This document shows positions 49,701 to 63,240 of a stretch of DNA of 64,000 nucleotides, one piece after another; within the stretch, counting starts at the first letter, position 1; each line of letters opens with the position of its first letter. The DNA is from Hetaerina americana. Taxonomy: Eukaryota; Arthropoda; Insecta; Odonata; Calopterygidae. The translations under genes were made by a program, and so were the position numbers. The stretch covers positions 35,688,336 through 35,752,335 of the forward strand of contig JAKTNV010000005.1 of assembly GCA_022747635.1 (NCBI GenBank), given 5' to 3'. Under the pieces are notes generated by a model. That model had not been told where the DNA came from, ran no database searches, and was given only the letters and a program-made list of their open reading frames with translations.

Positions 49701-50660
49701 AGTACGGGAGAGAGAGAGAGAGTGAGATAAGGGGTCTTTAGAGGAGAGAAAATAATAGTGGCGTCGGAGAACAGGGTGGTGGTTATTTTTCCATGCCTTC
49801 AATCCTATTCACATACCTCTCATCCCGCCCTTCCTCACCTCCGTGCGTTATATGGAAACATTTCGATGCAGACGCTCTTCCTATTTTCTCACCGCACCCA
49901 TCCCAGAACTTTCACCCCGTTTTCCCGATTGACCCCCCGTCCTCATCGTCCACGAAATAGACCCATGCTCCCTCCCCGCCCGGGCCCACCCTGTAATATT
50001 TTCCCACTTGCTTCTCTTCGCACTCATATGCAGTCGATTCAGACGTCAAGACGTTTTCCCATGGGTAGCGACCATGCGAGAGAGAGAGCGTGGGAGCTCT
50101 TACGACATGTTGCCGTGCCTGAGTCCACTTCTAGTCTATTCATTCGGTCCCCCATCGCAGAAGTCGTGGGTCAAAAGGATGTATTTTAAAAAATAAAATG
50201 AGATGAAAAAGAGAATCTTTATTATATGTCTTTTTTATCGCTGATACGCCTGAGGGCACTTCCGAAAACTTGGACCGGGTCACAAACCCTCCTCCCGATC
50301 CCCCGCACCAATTAGGCAATAATCGTCGCCGGGGCTAAGACATAAAACTTCTAATCCGCGTTCATCTTTTCCCCATCTTGTGTGCTCGTTTCGACATTTT
50401 TCGCCGCGGATTCCACCACTGATTTGTGCACGCGATTACATCTGCCTCACCTTTTATCTTCCGTCGCCTTGCCTTTCCTTACTTCCCTCGCTCGATCTCC
50501 GCTTAAGCGGGTCCTTGTCTTCATCCTTCGCCGGCCGCCGAGCCCTCCATCTCGGGCCACTCTCCCGACGATGCCGGGGCGGCGGGTGACGCGAGATTGC
50601 TGCTTAGTCGATACCCGAGTCTTCTACCGACTTCCTCGTTTTCCCACCGCCTTCAACGCT
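49701..50660. other. Pyrimidine-leaning GC-richer block
   Basis: C/T-rich at about 49790-50010 and 50360-50660. No exon is recognised despite open frames of 130-143 codons. Confidence 0.45.
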
Positions 50661-51673
50661 GGAAATGCATGGATGAAACGGGGAAGAGAATATTTCAAAT
50701 GTGTTCATGTGATTAAGGGAAGCCTTAACGATATTTATTCCCGTGAGTTAGTTTCAAAGGAACTTTTTTAATTACATAATGTAGCTCGAATTTATTTGAG
50801 AAGCTAATGATGAAATTAATTGTATTTTTAATCAATTTTCACGATTATGATTAGCGATCATCAATACTAGAAATTACCGTTAAAAATTGTTTCCATCTCC
50901 GACTTGTTGAGTCGTCATGATTACTTTCATGTATTTATTTAATAAGTTAACTAGTTATCTTTTCGCAAGCTTCGGCATAATTGCAGTGCTTCTTAGTTCG
51001 TCAAATAATAATATAGGTAATTATTTATAATCATGTTGTACCTTTTTTAGTATTTTGAATGTGCTCATTTTATTCTATTTAGATATTTTCCGATGGAATA
51101 TAAAAAATATATATATTTAGTCCACTGAAGGTGAACTACCTTGGGAAGATAAATGACACTTAAACAGGTACTGATAACATTTTGTTGACGCGCCTAAACT
51201 ACCTCAATAACGGATTCATATTTTTCCCTTTCGTTATTCAGTGAAGTCAGATTTTTAATATTAATTGTAATATGTCTCTCAAGAATGCAAAGATATGCTG
51301 GTATCAAAAGGCGAGTTTTACGAAAGGTGGAAGTCAAGATATCTAAGTGCCGTGATAATCTCCTCTGCGTGTTTTCCCTCGGCTTAAAAACGGATGGCGA
51401 TATTCTTATCTTTCTATTTCACAATGCCTATGACTATTGCTTTTTCGCCTCAAATTGGTGCTCACTTGTTGCAATTTTATTGCAGAATGAAAGCATTGCT
51501 TTTCAAAGATCAGGGAAAATCATTAACAGGCGTAAATATGGATAATAAAATCATTGTCTTAGTTATTATACAATCAGCACACTTCGGCGATTTCAGACGC
51601 GAATGGAAATACTGTAATGTAATGTAGGATTTACACGCATACATACACATACGTACATACATATATGCATATA

Positions 51674-51752
<79 letters not shown>

Positions 51753-52950
51753 CCTGATTAACTTTTTAAGTCTTGAAAGGTTTCATTTCATTTTATCGTC
51801 AACCAAATCTATTTAGCAGGGAATATTTTCACTAGCTGGCAGGTATAAAGTAAAGCACTTCAAGCACGTCTATGAGAAAGAGCACTTCAAATGATAATAA
51901 GTACCAGAATAATACGTAACGACCTTAATAAGCTCACGTGATACTTACAAGCTCGTACAAAATTGTTAAAACTTATTTGGAAAATATTTTATTTTGACTA
52001 AATTCTAAAATGAAAAGGTCCGCAGTCGTACATCAATGCACATGCAGATCATATTATTTTCATTTAACTTTATTAATCATTCTCCATCCTAATTTAATAA
52101 CACTTTTGAACGATAAAAGAACGTTTAGGAACCTATACAAAATGTGTTCTTAATAGGTATGACGTCAATACAGCAACTCTTGAAATACCGACATTTTAAA
52201 TTAAAACCACTCTATGAAAACAAGCGTAACCGGTGTCTATGATTAATTCAAGAATTGGCGAACACATTTTTCCTACATTATTCCTTTGACATAGAAATCA
52301 TTTTGAAAAAACATTCTACAATTTCGAAGTACATATTAGTGTAGTTATCTCGTATTCACGCTCTGATAAAAACTGCTTCAATGGGTCAATTTAGATAACA
52401 AGTACACACATGTTTCAAGGATTGTCGCGATCTCGAATTGATTAAATTATACTAATTCAAAAGTAATCGCTTGCCGAATGTTCGCCATTTAAAATAATGC
52501 AAAACAGTCATCTTCAGATTCGCCGGAGATATAAGATTAGAATGACATGAATTTACAAGCACGATCCGACCTATTATTCTAATCTTAAGCGATTAAAATT
52601 CTCCCGAGCACTGGACAAGAGAGGTAGGTAAGCCCGAAAAGGAAGATTAAGCTGTCAGACAAAAGAAGAAAGTCATGGATGACGTGAGGACAGCCACTAA
52701 CGCTCGCCAAACCTAACCAATAATCTTTCATGGGAAATCCGGTGTGATACGAAACTCGATCCGAGCTCAACAACTGCCATAAAAGACGACGCATCAAAAT
52801 AATCAGATAGTAGAAGTTATGCCATCATCTATAGGCACGGAGCCCGTCCACTAAGCTTTTTTGAGTACACTCGCACACTCGCGTATCTATCCATACCTAC
52901 GTTATGATATGCCCGGGCAGTATGCATCGAGATTCCATTATCTCACGCGG
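50661..52950. other. AT-rich non-coding DNA with a long TA array
   Basis: It holds the compound CATA/TA microsatellite at 51636-51749 and is otherwise featureless. Confidence 0.5.
51636..51749. repeat. Compound (CATA)n / (AT)36 microsatellite
   Basis: CATA and CACATACG-type units pass through two ATATGC units into 36 uninterrupted AT dinucleotides (51677-51748). Its length is probably polymorphic. Confidence 0.95.
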
Positions 52951-53560
52951 GGCATCTATTTGCTCAACCAAACCGAGAACTTTCATTCGGCGAAGGGCCG
53001 AAAAAGGACGACTCCGCGCCCCGCTCCCCGTGTTAGTTAGCTAGTTTAAAAAGGAACGGCCTACAGAAGGGACGTGGCGCCTTTTTTTTTTGTTCCAGGT
53101 GTTTCTCAACTCCCCCCCCCCCGCGAAACTTATTCTCAGCAGACCACTTCTCCTCCGCCTCGTCCTCCTTCCTATTCCCAATCCTCTTGCCTCCTGGGCC
53201 TATAATTAAGATTTGTGTCGCAGATACATCTGTATTAGTCTTCACGAAAGGCCAAGGGTGAATGGCAGGGGATGTTTAGTCGATGCTATCTCGAGACAGA
53301 CGCAGAAATGACAGGGTGGCGCACGAACTGGGAGGTAGGGTTTGTTGGTTTACCGAACATCGAGCCTGTCGTCACCCGCAAAAATTTTGAGCTGATTGCT
53401 TCGGTCCTCGAGCAATTGCAGGCCTCCTCCTTCCTTCCTTCGTTTTTTCTTCATCGTCCCATAAATACGGGACACTTGAGGGAAGATTTACATTTCAGAC
53501 TCCGCTCACGCCGAAATTTTTCCGTCTCAGGTTTTCCCTTCGCATTGTTATTCCCCTAAG
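52951..53560. other. Small GC-richer block with T10 and C11 runs
   Basis: A T10 run at 53082-53091 and a C11 run at 53112-53122 lie close together in mixed sequence. No recognisable gene. Confidence 0.45.
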
Positions 53561-56500
53561 TACATACCTATCTGCTAAAGCACCACTAGAACTCAACCAC
53601 CTAGGTAATTACGGATAAGAAATCACGAGTAGTACTATGCAAATCTATGATTATTATAATGTATGGATTATAAAGTCCATCCCGATTTTGCCGTTCATAT
53701 TTATTTTTATAACTGGCTAGATTGATGCTTCCACCTCTCATTCACATTGCCTATTTGTGGTCTAGAAAAGAATACCGATACATGTAGTTTTTATCAAGTC
53801 TATTAAATTGATACAGATTAGAGTAATTTTAATTAGTAGCATGGTAAAGTATAAAACATATGTAATCTAAAGGATAACGTTGACAATAATTCTTTTAGCA
53901 CTTGCGTTGATACTAGGTGTTTTTACAAAGTCCTATAGTTGCTTACTAACTTTGCAAATGGAAAATATCAAAAGCATAATAAATAATTTTTAGTTGCTCC
54001 GGTTAGTCTATTATTAATACATAATATATGTGGTTAGACTGAAATGAAACATACCTACATGCCAAGGTACCCTTCATGCTTTTTCTTATTTGAATAGGGA
54101 CCATTTACTCTCATCACATTTATCTGTTTTTTGTGATTACATTCACATCAATTGTGTAAACAAGATCAACATTCGAAGCATATGATTTCCATTCATAATT
54201 TTCTAAAACTGGTGTGGTTCACATACTTTCATGATTAAGTCATTCCTTAACCTAGCTATCATCCTGAGAAAAATACTTCTCAAATACCTCATGCCTACCA
54301 CTTTTACCCTGCATGTATGTTTATATCTATCTTGCTTTATGTTCCGTGTCGCTTCCATATGCAAAGGTCTAGAATTATGTCTTTAACAAACAGCCAATTT
54401 TAAATAAACTATATATTTCCACTATCGGCATTCGCACAACATTTAATTCCTTCATCTCGCATCCTACCATATCTCGCGAAATTCTGCCAAAATACATTAA
54501 TAAACGCATTGATTGTATAATTATTTAGTCATTTGCACAGAATATGCTAGGATTCTTCCGATTCTCGTTATCACAACACGTAACTAATTCTGTTTCAAGC
54601 AAATAATACTTCGATTCATTTCTCTTTATCTTTGTAAATCTGTTGGGCTCGCGGACCGGAACACTGCATCGCTGGCGGACGGAAAGACGGGCATATATGT
54701 ACATTAAACAAGCATTTCACCTTCCTTCTCCGTGTAGCCATTGCACATTTTTCCATTTAAAGATTGGACAGCTATTATTGCATCACTCATCCTTATTTCA
54801 CACAATGCCTTCATCCAAACCATTCATTCAGAAGCTCCATTCTTACACCAGCCGTAATATTTTCATACTTCGGTTTTACATGCCGATCTGCACATGCGCT
54901 CAATATTCTCTCAAGACATTTCTCAACTTTTCTTTTTCATAGCTGCAGTATGTCATCATCAAATCAATACATTTCTTTTTTTGAATCCATGAATTTCTCC
55001 GGCATCAGATGAAAAGTAAACAGATCGTTCGTACATTCTATACCAGGCCTAAAACCATAATATAAGGTAAAGATTTTGATGAATGTTTTATGCTTTATTT
55101 TATCAAATTTATTATAATAATTTATGTAAATATTTTAGTGGCTACGTTATTTAATATCTGAATATCCTAAAATAAAATGAATAACAATACGAATAAAGTT
55201 ACCAGTCTACAGTTTGATATAGTGAAGTGTATGCAGTAAGCAACCTGATTTCCCGTGAAATCTCAAGAAGAATTCATATATTTCAAAAGTTTTGAGAAAC
55301 GTTTTATATTTGAATGAAAATTTTAATTCGCTTACATAAGATTAGTTAAATAATTGAGTTAGATATAGATTTGAAGAGAGAGATAGATTTTTCTGAGCAT
55401 ATCTCAAACCATCAAAACGACAACGTAGAAAAAAACAAGAATATATTAGGCAAAATAATCTGAAATAACGATAAATATAACTTAGCGTTAATTTCCAGGC
55501 GTCAGCTGAGCGTTTTAAAATGATTTTAGTAAATATCATTTAAAATAAATCTTATATTTCCAAATGTACCTCAAATTATGTACTACGCGATTCAAAAATT
55601 TACTTTTGAATGACTTTCTTCATTACCGTTAGATTTTATGAATCAGGTGAACACTTTATAAGAGAATTTGAGGCTAGCATTATGATAAATATAAACAGGA
55701 GATAATTTGACCCTCAAAGGGTCTGGACGAAGACTTTTGATGATACTTTCTTCGAGGAATACCGTTTTACTAGTGCTCACATACTAAGAAATTTACGCGT
55801 ATGCCCCCCTCCCCTGTTGAATTATTGCTAGAAACTTTACTATTTCCTTTGCCTACACATTTGCGTTTCCTGCTATTACTAGCCAATCATACGAATATCC
55901 ATTGATAACATTGACATATCAAGTTATCAACGTGAATTTAATGGTTTGAAAATCGAATCGAAGAGTCTACGCACCGACTCCATTGCAAAGGCATTGTTGG
56001 CATTGATCGTGATAGAAAACAGAAGAAGATAGAAACTCATGTGAAGCAGTGAGTATAAGTAGGTTTATCTAAATGGTATTCGGCTATCAATGAAACCTTT
56101 CAAGTGCGGTGAATTACGGAAGACGAGCCATGGCCTCATAAGCGATTGGGCCAAGTTGCTGAGATTTCAGGTTTCGCCGGCATCTTCGTCGTCAATGTGA
56201 GCTTGGAATTCGACACTGAAAATCACCTTGTGTGATGCACATAAGTAAGTATTCTATAAAAAAGTCACCAACTTACCTAAATAGCTATTGCAAAGATTTA
56301 CCGAGGTATTGTCGCGGTAACATATTTCAACGAACTTGTGCGAACATCTTGAGTGCACTTCCTTTTCTCGACGTCAAAGGCGTTCCAAGTCACGCCAAAC
56401 AACATTGCGTTGAGGTTGCCAAGTGTCAGCTGCGTGAACCTGAAAGAAAGTGTCGGTCTAGACGTCAGAATTGTTTCGTTTGGTTACGTGTTCAACCATA

Positions 56501-59250
56501 CATTGTACTAAGAGTTACACGAATATTATCCCCCAAATACGAATATGATAAGACTAGAAACCGAGGATGTTAACATTTTAATAATTGCTTAATTTATTTA
56601 CCGTGATACAAACTCATCAATAGTTTTTAAAATGGGGTCTTTAAAAGTGATTTTTATTAAATAATCATCTAAGTGAGTAGAATGATTATTAAAGTAAATT
56701 TTTAGCTAAATAATAACGTATAAGAGATATAACTGAATCTAACAGAAATAGAATTGAAGACGCGTTTGCGAAAGTTACCTACCCCTTTTCTTTGAAATAA
56801 TTTAGACTTAACCTATATTTTATTGAATTTGAATGTTATAAAAAGCAGTGAATGATTATTTTAAAAAAAATAGTTAAATGTTGGGAATAATTGCTATAAT
56901 ATGGAGTATTTCAAGTTGAAGCTCTCCCATCTCCATTTATACCAGATTTATGCATGAAAATTTACGGCATATTATAATTTAAAATGTATGTGTATACTTT
57001 AAAGCTCCAAATCATTATCATGGGTTAATTGTCCAAATTAGATACCGTTTGCACAAGAAGCTGAAAAACTCTATTCAGTGGATGGATTGATGTTCGCCAT
57101 TTTACAACCCCGAAATTCCATTGCATTATAATAATACATTCATCTGCAAACGGAAATAAGATATTACGCGACATCCGGCATCTGCAGCTACACCCTCTCT
57201 TCTCAAAAGTTCACCCAACTTTGGGATATGCAGAAGTGAAAATAACGTTTCACCGAATTTGAAGTGTAGCAAAAATGCTTACTTCTATTTGACTTTTCAA
57301 TTAATTTCAATCGATAAAATAATTTTTTGAGAGCATTAATTCGGTCGCGGTACCCGAATGAGCATATGCAAACTCATTTCTTACAAACAAGTGCTAAAAT
57401 AATGAAAAGAGATTAAGCGTAAACTACGTACATGCCTGGCTATATGATAATTTAATATTCTAAATATAATCAAAGCATAAGAATCAGAACGAATTTCTAT
57501 TAAATGAATCTTATTGGCATATATTTTTCTGAATAGATGCATAATTGTACAAAGTACTACGCATCTGTAGCATTGGTAGAAAAAGTTACGTGAAATTACA
57601 TATGAGGCAATGTCCAAAATTTGTACAATCCACGGCGATTGCGGAAAACTGGAAGTGCTCCGGTTTGCAACACAGGAAGAATGGATTAGATTAATTCAAT
57701 CTAAATACCCTTATTCGTCGGCAGTTAGGGGCAAACATGATTATATTCGTTTATGCTGATACATTGCTGATAATTATTTACTCTAAGTTCTGTGTTTAAA
57801 TGTAATTCTTGCATAGATTATTTTTATTATTCCATAATTCATCCACATCGCACCCTCCAAGCCACCATATTGGTGTGTGGCAGGGGGTGTTCATTCGCAA
57901 TTTAAACTGTTTAAGCAGTTAATTTCAAACCATTCGTATATGCTGAAGTTTCATAATACTTTCTTCATAACAACTCGAAGAGTCGCTACTTTTTCCATTC
58001 CCTATGAACATCGGTGGCTACAGGGATTATCTTAATGGTTGCGCTAGAACCCCTCTTTACCAATCCCATAATGCAGGTGTTATTCATTTAAGTTCATTCT
58101 CCCTCATCTAATATTCTTGAAATGAGGGTGAAAATTCGCGAACACGAAAGCAAAGATTAGTAATTACAAGAATAGTAGCTTATATCTATTACACTAAAAG
58201 CGCTATTGAATTTTTTTCTCTATAGCACATGAAAAGGAGACGGAACGCTTTTGTCTGCATGAATCATTGGATTGATAGGTACGGATTCAGTTCCACGCGT
58301 GAAATGCCTTCAAAACAATGTCAAACTCCCAGCAAAGCTTACTGTCATAATAGCAGACGTGAAAGCGATAGCGGTTGTACCCGAGCAGAATATTCCAGCA
58401 GAATATCATAAAACAAGAAAACCATAGTGCTTTCCATGCTGCCCGTTCATTGCTTTCATCCAAGTTCGCGTTGCTAACATTGAATCCGTTGTCTATGAAG
58501 TGAGCACTTACTTACGCATGTCGTGGCGGTGGAACGAATCACGCACATCAACCTACTCCTGCTCCTTGTTTTATTGGTGCTCTTTTAAGGAGAAAACCTG
58601 GAAGAGTCTTGACCACAGGCTTTCTTTATGATACTGTGTAACAGGCAATTAAAATTCGAAGTAAAAATGGCCCTTTAAATAAATACGTTAAACTATAGGT
58701 TTGCTATTACATACAGTGAGTGCCGTAGGTATTCATACTTCATGGTGATAGTGTCGCCGATTCTTTTACGGCAGAAGTATAAATTTCCTGTTGACGCTTG
58801 AGTCACTCTTGGCAAGACGAAAACAAGAGTATGCAAAAATAATAATCTTTATTTTTGCTCCTCTTCCTGAGTTTATCTCAGGCACTGTATATTCAGTTAA
58901 AATGTCTCTTGCCATAATACTGTTAATTTCTGAAATGTATACCTTCGAAATTTGAAGAAAAAATGATAGAACGAAGTGGATTTATACCTTTCTTCCTTAC
59001 AATTCTATGTGAGTCATTAACTCCTGAAGGTGATAATTAAGCAACTAATACTATTTACCAAGCATCTACAGGTATCTGCTCATGTACACCGAACGTAGCA
59101 CTGAATGCAACGTTGCAAGCGTAAAACCTTTTTGCATTTGTGTGTAGTTTTTTTAAGAATCGAATGCTTCAACTTTACGTAAACTTTCAGGTATTACTCA
59201 TTCTCATAAATCGATATCCATTAAGGCACACCAATACACTCGGCAGCTCC
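53561..59250. other. AT-rich non-coding DNA
   Basis: Nearly 6 kb of AT-rich sequence. A short CCACCATATTGGTG-type imperfect inverted repeat lies near 57860-57885. No coding exon, RNA gene or mobile element is recognised. Confidence 0.5.
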
Positions 59251-60560
59251 TCGCGTCTCTGCCAAAAGTTGGACAAAGAACTCGGGGAAAACAAATTTTG
59301 CATTTGCCCTACCTGCGCCGCGGTGCGGAGGTATGATCCGCCGGCGAATGCACGCGATTATGGGCACTCCGTGGTGGAAACGTTTTCCCCCGAACCGGCA
59401 AAATATCCTCCCTGTCCCCCTCTCCCTCCTTTTTATATCGACGGAGCACGAATAGCGGAAGCAGGAATTGATCCAATATCAAGGGCGGGAGGCGTGTGAC
59501 GGAGGGGTTGTGTGGGAGCGGAAAGGGCGGCGAGGGGGTAAGAGGAATAAACAGGCATCCGCGAGCTTTACATCGGATTCCTTGCGCGCCTTACACATTT
59601 TCTATCCAGTCCTTGGAGCGAACAAAAACGTCCTCCCGTTTCCATAGGCCCACCACGACTGGTAATGCTTCCTCCGAACCATCACCCTATCCTCTCTCCT
59701 ACTTTCTACCAGTACAAATAGGGTGAGAGTAGAGAAAGGGACGCCGCTCGCATAGATTTTGAAAACGGGAGGAGAAAGGGAGGAAGAGGGAGAGAAAATG
59801 AAAGAGAGAGAGAGGGAGGGAGACACTCGAGAGAAAAAGATCGATATCTTCTAGTCTCTCGAACACGCGCGTCCCAAAAGGTCTCCCCAGTCCGCCACCC
59901 CACGCCCGCCCTCTCTCCCTTCTCCCCCAAAAACCATCCGACGACCCCACCCTCCACCTCCACCCGCCCCAGTCTCCCCCGCCGTCCCCTTCCCATTTCT
60001 CTCTCACCCACCCTCCGATGCGACACCGCTCCTCGTCTCACCCCACTCCCATCCCACCCTCGCCCCCTCCCCCGTCTCCACCCCGCTTCACTTTGCCACC
60101 CTAGACCCCTCCGAAAATGCCCACCCACCACCCTCCTCCTCCCCTCTCTCATTCCCTTCCTCACTCCCTTTTTCGGTTACGATGCCAGAGGATCACCCTC
60201 GCTGCGCGTCCGTCTGTGACATTTTCTTCAGAGTCAGGCACACGATCGTGCTTTCAATTTGATCAACTTGCCTCCTTCCCTCCGGTCCCCCCTTCACTCC
60301 TCCTCCTTGTCGCTCTCCCAACAACACACTCCCCCCCCCCCCCACAGTCCCACACACGTTCCCTCTAACACCCCCTCTCCCATCCTTTTGACCCCCACTC
60401 GCGTCCATGCCACTACGGTGTTCTAGGATGGCCCCGAAGCCACCCGTCCACCAATTGCCGCGAATGGAGAGGGAGGCGCCGCAGTGTACCTATCTCTCAC
60501 CTCCTCCCTCCCCCACCCTCCGGGATCTCGTCACTCCAAAGCTTTTCAAGGACGTCATAA
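59251..60560. other. GC-rich block: mixed, purine-rich, then long pyrimidine-rich tract
   Basis: Mixed CpG-containing at 59250-59690, A/G-rich at about 59755-59835, C/T-rich at about 59870-60175 and 60270-60400 with a C13 run at 60331-60343. The resulting frames are compositional and not recognisable. Confidence 0.55.
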
Positions 60561-63240
60561 TCGCACATGTGTACCTTTGAGGACCTACTCCGATTCTCGA
60601 ACCGAAATTCTTTGGGCGCAAACGTAACAGAATCCGGGAACAGCACACTCGGCCAACTCTCTGGGGGGATCAACGCTTGGATTGCCAGCACGTCGCATAT
60701 CTGTGTACCAGGAACTCAGTCTGGTCACCAGGCCGTCTCAAAGACCGGATTAAACTTCGCATAATATAAAGTCTCACTGAATATACCCCTGAGATAATAT
60801 TAGCATATACTGACGGTAGATTTGATAAGTACTCGAAGGTATTTGTCGCAGCGGTTTAAGCAGTAATGGTCGAGGAACGAAAAGAACGCAGCTGAAAAAA
60901 GGCTTTTGAATGCTGTCATTATGAAGACCTCTTACCTTCTACATGCTCCTCGTCATTAATCATGATTTTATACTCTCCTTTTAGCCTAATCATGATTTTA
61001 TCCTTCTCCTTCTATTATTCTCAGAACGGTGCCCTAAAATCTATTTAAGATTTTATTACCAGCATTTTGTACTTTACTTTATCACTCCCGCCGGTACTTT
61101 GCTTTGGAAATAAGTTGGTATAATGTTTACCTTCAAACACTTATCGTATATGCAACTCCGGTCGTTGATCGGTGCGGAAGAATGATATGACTCATGTAAT
61201 CCCCAGGCGTTGTGTGGTAGTGCACTTTCGGGTTACCCATAATCGGCTAATATTTTTATCCTGAGATGGGAATGAAATATCCGAGATTTCCAAGCCACAC
61301 GGATGTAATGATAATAACTTCCTGTGCGAGGTTTTCCTCAACGGAGTTAATCACAGAATTAGTTTTACAGCCTGTATTCTCATCAGTTTATCTTAAACTA
61401 GAGAATTCTCAATAAAGACCATCTCATCCAAGTGTTATATGAGTGCTTCTTCAAAGCATTATTACTTATAAAATTAAACGTAGGCACGTGATCATCATAT
61501 TTTTAAAAAAATGAAACCTTATTTGAGACATGCTAGAAAAAATCTCTAAAATACCATGCAGGGCCTTGAAAAATAACCGAAGATATACTCACATTTGCTA
61601 TCAAGAAAATACTGTAATAATTAAATCCAAAATGAGTCAAACTTAATGTAAAAGAACTTAAATTTGAATAAAAAATTGCAGCACAGGTAAGCAATGACAA
61701 AAGGGATGCATAAAGAGAAGAGAGGTCTTCGAATGAAATGTTGTCGACCTCTCCTTACATGACTCTTGAGATGCAGACTGTAGGCCCACCAAACCCAGAC
61801 TTATTAAAGTAATGAAGTTTGCAGTTTTCCACGTATAATTTATTTCATATACCAATTTGATGCAAATTGTTCAGTTCATCGAAATAAATATTCAGTTTCC
61901 CCACTAGGGACATTGAATATTGGGATTGGGAAACTTGAATTTTGGCGAAGGACCTTGAGAACTTAGAGTACATGTAGTGTAGATGTAGTCATGTAGATAC
62001 ACTTAATGCAGTGCGACTCAAAAATGTAATCGCTAGGTTTCGTTTTATTTTTTATTTTGTCAGAAAAATTAAATTTTTCGTGATTTAAAAATAGAAAAGG
62101 TAATGTACGTTTAAACATTTTAATCAATAGAATTTAAGAGTTTGCTGAAAAATATTCTCCAAAATTTACAAAAGTTGAACTAACCCCGTATTCCACATTT
62201 TTTTTGTTTTTTTTTCGGAAAAATAATTCCCGTCTGCTTAGTCAACTTTTTCGCCTTCTCTTTTCTCATTAGCATCATACTCCATTCATTTTGGTAAAAT
62301 CTCACATTAATATCACAACATTTATTTACCTTTAATGTTCTTTCAGCCATCGCAAGACACTCAATTACCATGTGTTGCGGATGATAATGGTTATCCTGGC
62401 TATCCTGCTAATTGCCTCTAATAAGAATCTTAAACAATTTTGCAGTCATAAATTTGCTAATAGATCTCGTTTTAATTTTAATTCAAGAACTGTAGTAAAT
62501 TAGAAGCTCATCCACGAGCCTCGCATAATTTTATCTCTTCATTAAATCCATCCACATTTTACAAGTATACTATAATCCCTTTCAGGTGAGCTATACCATC
62601 GTAGAGTCCACGTATGCACCCAACCTTTCGGTAAATTTCCTTGAAATTGATGCCAGCTAAGCTAGTATTAACTTATCGCTGCTAATAGAGACTGATTTAT
62701 GTGACTCAATATATTTTGCGAATCACAAGACTGTATTGCTTATGCTTTTGCTCTTTTGCTTATGTAACGATAATATGAATGACCGATTCGTACGCAATTA
62801 AGGATCATAGTGTTCTGTCTTATATCTAGATGTCTATTATGAATGAAGTTTGGTTTTTGCAGGATAATTACAGTGTAAAATTACTTTATTTGTTTAAGAT
62901 TTTAGAAATCAATTTTACTAATATGACTGCTATATGAAACCTTGTGCTGGTGTTAACACCGACTGAAAAGCAGACGCTTTTAATGGAAAACGTGATATAA
63001 TATATAATTACCTGCATAAGTTGTATTAGTCTTGTTTCAAAGATTTATCCAAATGAATTGTCGAGGAAATAACAGCCAAATAGTTCGGCTTCATAAAACT
63101 CTATCCCATAAACTGAAGCAAACTCTTTATATCCAAAGCAAATGCATTAGACTTTCTCAGCAACTTAAAAAAAACTTTACCTCATTATTTAACGAATGTT
63201 TATTTTATTATGTGACTTACTTTAATTATCCGCAAAGTTT
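60561..63240. other. AT-rich non-coding DNA
   Basis: It contains a two-copy tandem repeat (60958-61015) and no recognisable gene. Confidence 0.5.
60958..61015. repeat. Imperfect tandem duplication, about 30-bp unit
   Basis: TAATCATGATTTTAT occurs twice, 30 bp apart, each followed by a related CTCCTT-containing pyrimidine-rich stretch. Confidence 0.8.
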
